Assembly: GCF_049472655.1 (NCBI RefSeq)
Contig: NZ_JAQNCS010000014.1
Location: 1-64,000, forward strand
DNA from: Deferribacter abyssi
Lineage (GTDB): Bacteria > Chrysiogenota > Deferribacteres > Deferribacterales > Deferribacteraceae
Direction of reading: 5' to 3'
Length of the DNA stretch: 64,000 nt
Under the pieces are notes generated by a model that saw only the letters and a list, made by a program, of their open reading frames with translations, was not told the DNA's origin and searched no databases. Numbering within the stretch: position 1 is the first letter of the stretch; each line of letters opens with the position of its first letter. Below, in pieces: positions 58,682-64,000 of the stretch. The translations under genes and the position numbers were made by a program.

Positions 58682-61399
58682 ATGAAGAAGTTAATAAGTA
58701 TCATTTTATCATTTTTTATTATATTATCATGTTCTAATAAAAAAAAAGAGCTTGTTCAAGATAATAATACAAAGAACCTTCCTATAAATTCTGTAATAGA
58801 GATAAAAAAAGATAAAATATCTAAGGGTAATCAACTTTTTCTTAATGGTAATTTTCAAGAAGCATTAAAATATTATGAAAAAGGAGTAAAGGAGAATCGT
58901 TCTGTAGCATATTATAACATAGGGGTAAGTTATTATTTGTTAGGGAATTTAGTGCAGAGTGAAAAATATTTTAAAATGGCCATTAAAGATGATAAAAGCT
59001 TTAAAGAGGCCTATATAAATTTGGTAGCTGTATTGATTGAAGAAGGCAAAATAAATGAAGCCGAAAGTTACATACAGTTTTTAGAAGATTATAAAGATGT
59101 TAAAACATATATAAACCTTGCAAATCTTTATCTTAAGAAAGGTAATACAGCAAAATCTTATTATTATTTTCAAAAAGCAATGGAAATTGATGCAAAGAAT
59201 GAATTTGTAAGAGCTAGTTATGGAAATTTTTTAATAAGTATTGAAGAAGTTGATAAAGGTATAAATATGTTGTCTGCGATAAAGAAAAAAGGCTACGATG
59301 AGTATTATAATTTAGCTAAAGCATATTTCTATAAGAAAGATTATAGAAAGTCTATTGAAAATATAAAAAAAGCAATTGATTTAAAAAAAACAGAGCAAGC
59401 ATTAAAATTGCTTGCTGAAAATTACAATAAAATACAAGATTATATTTTAGAAGCGACTGTATTATCACAATTGATTGAGTTGAGTAATAAGCCTGAATAT
59501 AGGTATTTGTATGCCTTAGCTCTTTATAAAAGTGGAGATTTTTCTAAAGCAAAAGAGGTTGTTACAGCATTAATTAATGAATTTCCAAATGAATCAAGAT
59601 ACTATAAGCTTAAATATGATATTTTAATTAATGAACGTAAATATAACGAAGCGTTACAAGTAGTTGTGAAAGGTTTTAAAAATCTAAAAACATCATTTTT
59701 TAGATATTTGTATGTAAGACATTTATTACTTTACTTTGATGATGTTAAGAAAGCTTATTTGTTGATAAAAAATGTAGCAGATGATGATGATTATATTTTG
59801 CTTTCTAAAGCTATTTATTATACTAAAATTGGGAAATTTAAAATTGCAGATAAATATCTTTCAGAAATTTCAAATAAAGGTAGTGATTATTATTTATTAG
59901 TAAGTTTTATTTTACTGAAACAAAGAGATTATAAAAAAGCTTTGGAGAATATAGAAAAAATAAGTAAGTATGAAAATAGATATTATCTTTATAAATTTAT
60001 TGCACTATGGAATTTGAGATATTTTGATGAGCTTTTGAGACTATCAAAAGAAAGGCTTAATTATTTAAAATATAACAGGGAATCTCCTAAAGTTAGTTTC
60101 AGGCTTAAGCCAAAAAAATACGACATTGGTTTTTTTTATAGATATGATGGGAAATTTGAAGATATTCTGAGATTATTTCTTTTTCCCCTTGTGATTGATC
60201 CAAATGAGTCGATTGAGTTTTTAACTCTTGGATATAAATTGTTGCAAGATAAAGAAAACTTGAAAGCAATAATAGAACTGAAAAAATCAGCAAATTTTAA
60301 TAATGGAATAATGTATAATAATAAAGGTGTTGACTATTTCTTAAATGGTGATTTTTATAAGGCAATAAATTACTTCAAAAAAGCTTCAAAATACTTAAGA
60401 AATAATCCGTTTGTATCATATAATTTAGGAGTAGGTTATTTAGCATTGGGGGATTTAGATAATGCATATTATTATTTTGATAATTCAATATTGAACAATA
60501 GATTTGTTTTATACTCATACCTTGGCAAAGCTGTTGTATATTATTTAAGAGGAGAGGCTACAAGGATAATTACTCAATATGATATGGTTATTAATAATTA
60601 TGATGAGGCTGTTGATAGCGTTAATTATCCGCATATATTTTTATTGGCAAAATATTTTGCAATGCTCGGTCTTGGAAAATATGATGATGTTATTTTTGAA
60701 GTATCAAATAGTGAAAGTGATTTTAATTATGAATTGTTTGCAGGTAAACTTGCTCAATTTTTAAAAAGAGGACAGATGGAACTATTTGATGATTATAAAT
60801 TCAAATTGATTTATCATTTTCAATGTTTTGATGAACTGTTGAAAAAAGATTTTCGTTTAGTAGGTGATAGAGTATGTAATAATTATAAACTTTACTCCAG
60901 CTTATTTTTAACAGAAAAAAGTGTATATAACATTTCATATAAAATGGATAAGTATGAGCTTTCTCAGTTTATCATGTATAATTTAGCAATAAATAGATTG
61001 GATAAGGTTTTAAAAGGTTTAAAGATTTTATCTCGAAAAGATTTTAGATATTCAAAACTTTATGAGTTAAGTTTATATTATTTTTTACTAAAAAATGATT
61101 TTTTAAATGCTGAGGCTTCGTACACTTCTCTTGAAAAGCTGAAATTTAAGAATTTATTTACTCAATATTACAGGATGCTTTATTTCTTATTGAATTACAA
61201 TGAAAAACGCTTGATTAAAGAGATTAACTCTTTTATAAAAGAATATCCAGTAGATTATAGGGGAGTTATGATTGATACGCTTTTATCTTTTAAAAGTAAT
61301 AACTTGAAAAAAGTATTGGATGATTTGCTGTCAATAAAGAATATGGAACCTGAAATAAATAAGAAAGTAAGTTTGGAGATACTTATAGATGATATTTAA
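58682..61399 (+). CDS. large TPR-repeat lipoprotein
   Basis: A 905-residue protein. The signal peptide ends in the lipobox IILSC with Cys17, so it is a lipoprotein attached to a membrane facing the periplasm. The rest is helical with many tetratricopeptide repeats (for example ALKYYEKGVKENRSVAYYNIGVSYYLLGN near residues 60-90; key parts AYYNIGVSYYLLGN and NPFVSYNLGVGYLALGD). TPR scaffolds assemble envelope complexes, for example BamD/PilF-like or polysaccharide export factors. ATG 58682 is preferred since the preceding frame from 58655 lacks SD and breaks the lipoprotein signal. It overlaps the next gene by 11 bp. Function unknown. Confidence 0.85.
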   Translation: MKKLISIILSFFIILSCSNKKKELVQDNNTKNLPINSVIEIKKDKISKGNQLFLNGNFQEALKYYEKGVKENRSVAYYNIGVSYYLLGNLVQSEKYFKMAIKDDKSFKEAYINLVAVLIEEGKINEAESYIQFLEDYKDVKTYINLANLYLKKGNTAKSYYYFQKAMEIDAKNEFVRASYGNFLISIEEVDKGINMLSAIKKKGYDEYYNLAKAYFYKKDYRKSIENIKKAIDLKKTEQALKLLAENYNKIQDYILEATVLSQLIELSNKPEYRYLYALALYKSGDFSKAKEVVTALINEFPNESRYYKLKYDILINERKYNEALQVVVKGFKNLKTSFFRYLYVRHLLLYFDDVKKAYLLIKNVADDDDYILLSKAIYYTKIGKFKIADKYLSEISNKGSDYYLLVSFILLKQRDYKKALENIEKISKYENRYYLYKFIALWNLRYFDELLRLSKERLNYLKYNRESPKVSFRLKPKKYDIGFFYRYDGKFEDILRLFLFPLVIDPNESIEFLTLGYKLLQDKENLKAIIELKKSANFNNGIMYNNKGVDYFLNGDFYKAINYFKKASKYLRNNPFVSYNLGVGYLALGDLDNAYYYFDNSILNNRFVLYSYLGKAVVYYLRGEATRIITQYDMVINNYDEAVDSVNYPHIFLLAKYFAMLGLGKYDDVIFEVSNSESDFNYELFAGKLAQFLKRGQMELFDDYKFKLIYHFQCFDELLKKDFRLVGDRVCNNYKLYSSLFLTEKSVYNISYKMDKYELSQFIMYNLAINRLDKVLKGLKILSRKDFRYSKLYELSLYYFLLKNDFLNAEASYTSLEKLKFKNLFTQYYRMLYFLLNYNEKRLIKEINSFIKEYPVDYRGVMIDTLLSFKSNNLKKVLDDLLSIKNMEPEINKKVSLEILIDDI

Positions 61400-61904
61400 G
61401 TATGATAAAAAGCTATTGTTTTTGATGATAATTTTATTAATTTCAGCAGTATATTTTTCAATATCACATTATTTGATAGAGGGTAACCGGATAAAAGTTG
61501 TTATTTTGTTTGTTTTGATAACTTTTATTTTATTTAACCTTCTAAGTATATTAAGGCGTAAAATTGAACTAAAAGATAATGTTATTATTGTTAAATCATT
61601 ATTAGGTATGAAACAAATAAAATATGATGAAATTAAAGACGCTGTATTTTTGTATTTAAAAGGTAGGACTGTTTTAATTCTTGCTGATGATGAAAAATTT
61701 GTTTTTATTTCTTCTGTTGTTGAAGACTTTGAAAAAATTATAGATTTGTTGAAAGATAAGGTTTCAAACGATATTAATAACAAACTATCATTATTTGATT
61801 ATAAAAGGAATAATAAGTCTAAAAAGCTATTGTACTTTTTTCTTATTGTTGCTGTAGTATTTTTCTTTATTTTTGGAACTTTCAATTTTTATACAAGTCT
61901 CTAA
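61389..61904 (+). CDS. small membrane protein with a PH-like domain
   Basis: A 171-residue protein with two N-terminal TM helices (about residues 7-27 and 34-54), a cytoplasmic or periplasmic beta-rich domain (about 55-125) resembling bacterial PH-like domains (RKIELKDNVIIVKSLLGMKQIKYDEI), and a C-terminal TM helix (about 146-167). No catalytic motif. It overlaps the TPR lipoprotein gene by 11 bp, so it may work with it. Function not recognised. Confidence 0.65.
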   Translation: MIFKYDKKLLFLMIILLISAVYFSISHYLIEGNRIKVVILFVLITFILFNLLSILRRKIELKDNVIIVKSLLGMKQIKYDEIKDAVFLYLKGRTVLILADDEKFVFISSVVEDFEKIIDLLKDKVSNDINNKLSLFDYKRNNKSKKLLYFFLIVAVVFFFIFGTFNFYTSL

Positions 61905-61922
61905 TGTTTTAATGAAGTATTA

Positions 61923-61950
61923 TTGATTACCTTTAGAATTTAAGTATAAT
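61923..61950 (+). promoter_or_regulatory. promoter of the mla operon, possibly leaderless
   Basis: TTGATT (61923-61928), a 16-nt spacer and a perfect TATAAT (61945-61950) predict a start at about 61956-61958, exactly where the mlaE ATG (61957) lies. No SD precedes the ATG, so the transcript may be leaderless. Confidence 0.55.
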
Positions 61951-61956
61951 TTATAT

Positions 61957-62733
61957 ATGAGGAGTTTTTTAATAAACTTAGGGGCTACTTTTTTAAATTT
62001 TTATACCTTTTTAAAAGATTACTTGTATTTTTCTTGTGAAATAATTAAATCAGTTTTAAAGTTTAACTTATTTAATAAAGCAATATTTACTGTTTTTATT
62101 AGACAGGTTTATTTTACTGGTGTACAGATTATACCAGTTTATATTGTTGTATCGTTGATTTTTGGAATTGCTTTAGTGGGTTTTTTATCAAAGCAGCTGA
62201 TTGAATTTGGTATTTATAATGAATTAGGAAAAATTTTAGTTTTATTGATTTTAAGAGAATTAGGACCAATTGTTACAGTTATTTTATTGGCTCTTAGATC
62301 ATCCACTGCAGTTGGAGCTGAAATTAGTGTGATGAAATTGAGTAAAGAAATAGATACGTTATTATATTTTGAAATTGATCCTATGAGATATTTGTATTTG
62401 CCAAGAGTTTTTGCCGGTTTAACATGTATGGTGTCTTTATCGATACTTTTTTCTTTTATTTCGATTACTGGTGGCTATTTACTTCTAAGTTTTAATTTAG
62501 GAATTACTTTTGATTATCTTTTAAGCCTTATTTTTGATTATATAAGTTTATCAGATGTTGCTGCTTTTTTATATAAAACAGTCATGTTTGGTTTTTTTGT
62601 GATGAGCATGCCTATTTATAGTGCTCTTTGGGTTAAAAAAGCTAATACAGAAATACCTATTTCGCTGTTAAAAGGAATGATGAGATTATTTTTCGCTATT
62701 TTATTCGTAGAAATTACGGGTGCTTTTATATGA
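61957..62733 (+). CDS. mlaE: MlaE-type phospholipid ABC permease
   Basis: A 258-residue permease of the MlaE/YrbE family that moves phospholipids between the inner membrane and the MlaD ring. Family signatures are GVQIIPVYIVVSLIFGIAL (about residues 50-68), LILRELGPIVTVILLALRSSTAVGAEISVMK (key part RELGPIVTVILLALR; GAEISVMK), and the elbow-helix FEIDPMRYLYLPRVFAG (about 135-151). Five TM helices are expected. Its stop overlaps the next gene by 4 bp. The MlaD gene follows after a shortened ATPase-like gene. Confidence 0.93.
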   Translation: MRSFLINLGATFLNFYTFLKDYLYFSCEIIKSVLKFNLFNKAIFTVFIRQVYFTGVQIIPVYIVVSLIFGIALVGFLSKQLIEFGIYNELGKILVLLILRELGPIVTVILLALRSSTAVGAEISVMKLSKEIDTLLYFEIDPMRYLYLPRVFAGLTCMVSLSILFSFISITGGYLLLSFNLGITFDYLLSLIFDYISLSDVAAFLYKTVMFGFFVMSMPIYSALWVKKANTEIPISLLKGMMRLFFAILFVEITGAFI

Positions 62734-63215
62734 TACTTATTTTTATGAATAATAAAGAAAATGATACATTGAAATACATAAAGAAAAATTTAATTAATAT
62801 AAAAATTGCTTTTGTGACGGAAATACTACCTTTAATTTCTAACTTAAATTTAATTGAAAACATAATGTTACCTATACAATATCATGGTTTAAAATATGAT
62901 ATTGTCCAGTTAAATGATGATTTAAAAAAATATAATCTTAACGATAAAAAATTTTGCAGAAAAGATATGCTGAATGAAATAGAGATATTTTTTACGAAAT
63001 TTTTAATGTGTAAGTATTTTGGTGCGGAGATAATTTTTTTTATAAATCAGTTTCACTATTTTGTTAATTGTAGTGAGGTTTTTTATAAATTTTTTAATGA
63101 GCAATCTAGTGAGAATTTTGTTATAATTGAAAAGGAAGTATATAAGAGTATTTTGACTAGAAACTTAGTAAATTATACTGAGTGGGATTTTGATGAATGG
63201 TTGAAAAAAAATTAA
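62730..63215 (+). CDS. degenerate, ATPase-like protein in the MlaF position
   Basis: A 161-residue protein with no Walker A, signature or Walker B motif. One segment, KIAFVTEILPLISNLNLIEN (residues 25-44), continuing into IMLPIQYHG (residues 45-53), strongly recalls the Q-loop region of MlaF-like ATPases, where VFQ-x-x-xLxxNLxVxxNxxLPLxYH is normal; here the Q is lost. The part EIIFFINQFHYF is where Walker B would be but lacks Asp-Glu-Pro. It sits between mlaE and mlaD, the standard place for mlaF. I think it is a shrunken pseudo-ATPase kept as an accessory protein. Start and stop overlap the neighbours by 4 and 19 bp. The frame has no internal stops. Confidence 0.6.
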   Translation: MILIFMNNKENDTLKYIKKNLINIKIAFVTEILPLISNLNLIENIMLPIQYHGLKYDIVQLNDDLKKYNLNDKKFCRKDMLNEIEIFFTKFLMCKYFGAEIIFFINQFHYFVNCSEVFYKFFNEQSSENFVIIEKEVYKSILTRNLVNYTEWDFDEWLKKN

Positions 63216-64000
63216 AAAACTTAGAACTAAAAGTTGGTTTGTTTATTTTTACCTCTTTGACTATTGCCATAGCAATTATATTTTTTGTCGCTATCCAAAA
63301 AAACATTTTTACAAAAAAAATAAAAGTTCAGGTGATTGCTGATAGTGGTGAGGGATTAGTAAAAGGAATGTCTGTTGTGTATTCAGGTTTTCAAATTGCT
63401 AAGGTAGATGAATTATACTTAAGAGATGATGGGAAAGTAGTTATGAAAATCAAAATACCTGTCAGATATGCAAAGTGGATAAAAAGAGATTCTGTGGTAA
63501 AGTTGAGTTCTAAAAATTTTATTGGTTCTTCTGTTATTGTTTTTTCTGGAGGAAAAGGTGAAGAGATCACTGACAATGCTGTGTTTGTTTTAAAAAAAGA
63601 TAAAGGAGTAGAACAGTTCATAGAAGATGCAAAACCTATTTTAGATGATATAAAAGTTATAATTATTAATTTAAAAGAAATTACAACCGCATTAAACAAA
63701 ATGACACCTAACTGGCAAATGTTATCTAAAGGGCTTGGAGATTTAGGAAAAGATCTAAGTGATAAAAAGGGTGCTATTGGTAAGTTGAGTAGGACAGATT
63801 ATCTTATAGATAAAATTGATTCAGTTTTTTTAAAAATGGATAATTTAGAAAAAAAGGTAAATAAAATATTAGCCAAGGTAGAAGATAGAGTTGATGATAC
63901 AAAGAAAACTTTAGATTACACAAATAGGCTTCTTTCAAATAGTAATGATCTTGTCAGAAATACTAAAAAACTTGTATTGAATATCGATGATAAGTTGTCA
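63197..64000 (+). CDS. mlaD: MlaD-type lipid-transfer protein (partial, runs off the window)
   Basis: At least 268 residues without a stop at the window end. A single N-terminal TM helix (about 12-33) anchors it in the inner membrane. The MCE domain (about 40-120) has IKVQVIADSGEGLVKGMSVVYSGFQIAKVDEL (key part GEGLVKGMSVVYSGFQIAKV) and IVFSGGKGEE, followed by a coiled-coil tail that would extend into the periplasm, as in longer MCE proteins. It probably binds lipid for the MlaE transporter. Start ATG at 63197 overlaps the preceding gene by 19 bp. The 3' end is not in the window. Confidence 0.9.
   Translation, partial: MVEKKLKNLELKVGLFIFTSLTIAIAIIFFVAIQKNIFTKKIKVQVIADSGEGLVKGMSVVYSGFQIAKVDELYLRDDGKVVMKIKIPVRYAKWIKRDSVVKLSSKNFIGSSVIVFSGGKGEEITDNAVFVLKKDKGVEQFIEDAKPILDDIKVIIINLKEITTALNKMTPNWQMLSKGLGDLGKDLSDKKGAIGKLSRTDYLIDKIDSVFLKMDNLEKKVNKILAKVEDRVDDTKKTLDYTNRLLSNSNDLVRNTKKLVLNIDDKLS

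Noticed and set aside
58682..61399. Repetitive pattern that might suggest a DNA repeat array or CRISPR
   Set aside because: The periodicity is in the protein (TPR helices); the DNA copies are not identical and have no spacers.

Overview
The window is AT-rich, gene-dense DNA from a Gram-negative, respiratory, probably anaerobic bacterium. It has an Mla-type lipid transport operon, lipoprotein and lytic transglycosylase genes, cytochrome c maturation genes, futalosine-route menaquinone genes, sigma-54 activators with TRAP/TAXI transport, superoxide reductase, and two-subunit methylmalonyl-CoA mutase. This combination with low GC fits the Deferribacterota (a Deferribacter-like organism). That placement is inference from gene content, not from a marker-gene tree.

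Layout. 1-5.8 kb: a plus-strand operon with a DtxR-family metalloregulator, an anchored alpha/beta hydrolase, proC, a TetR regulator, an AspT-like transporter, the manganese exporter mntP and mqnA. 5.8-8.2 kb: an SspB-like ClpXP adaptor and two MscS channels. 8.2-12.1 kb: a minus-strand GDP-mannose operon (manC plus two GT4 glycosyltransferases). 12.3-19.3 kb: M29 aminopeptidase, iron alcohol dehydrogenase, lytic transglycosylase, and the chain metF, radical SAM, GT39, mqnB. 19.4-26.9 kb: propionyl-CoA carboxylase (three genes), methylmalonyl-CoA mutase, an AcuI-type acryloyl-CoA reductase and an orphan LivK-type receptor, together a C3-acid metabolism cluster. 27-30.5 kb: superoxide reductase with a PerR-like operator, trpB2, DUF3783 and nitrilase genes.

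30.6-37.7 kb: a TAXI receptor and fused TRAP permease with a clear sigma-54 promoter and two upstream 17-bp palindromes, next to the histidine kinase, NtrC-type activator and periplasmic binding protein likely to control them. 37.9-49.5 kb: a second kinase/NtrC-type pair followed by a ten-gene operon with a sigma-54 promoter and two TAGAATATTCTA palindromes 32 bp apart. The operon joins CcmF/CcmH and CcmI-like proteins to unknown envelope proteins and a DUF2318-FtsX-ATPase-FtsX export module. It is the most interesting unit in the window. An IS256-family transposase remnant lies at its end.

49.7-64 kb: an orphan oligopeptide ABC ATPase, the dnaG-rpoD macromolecular synthesis operon led by a BioH-like protein that has lost its catalytic residues, a 74-nt hairpin element, tRNA-Met(CAT), a Nif3 / zinc-ribbon / RNase HI / pseudo-kinase / TPR-lipoprotein chain, and an mla operon (mlaE, a degenerate ATPase-like gene, mlaD cut by the window edge) that may be leaderless. 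There is no rRNA, CRISPR array, prophage or intact insertion sequence.
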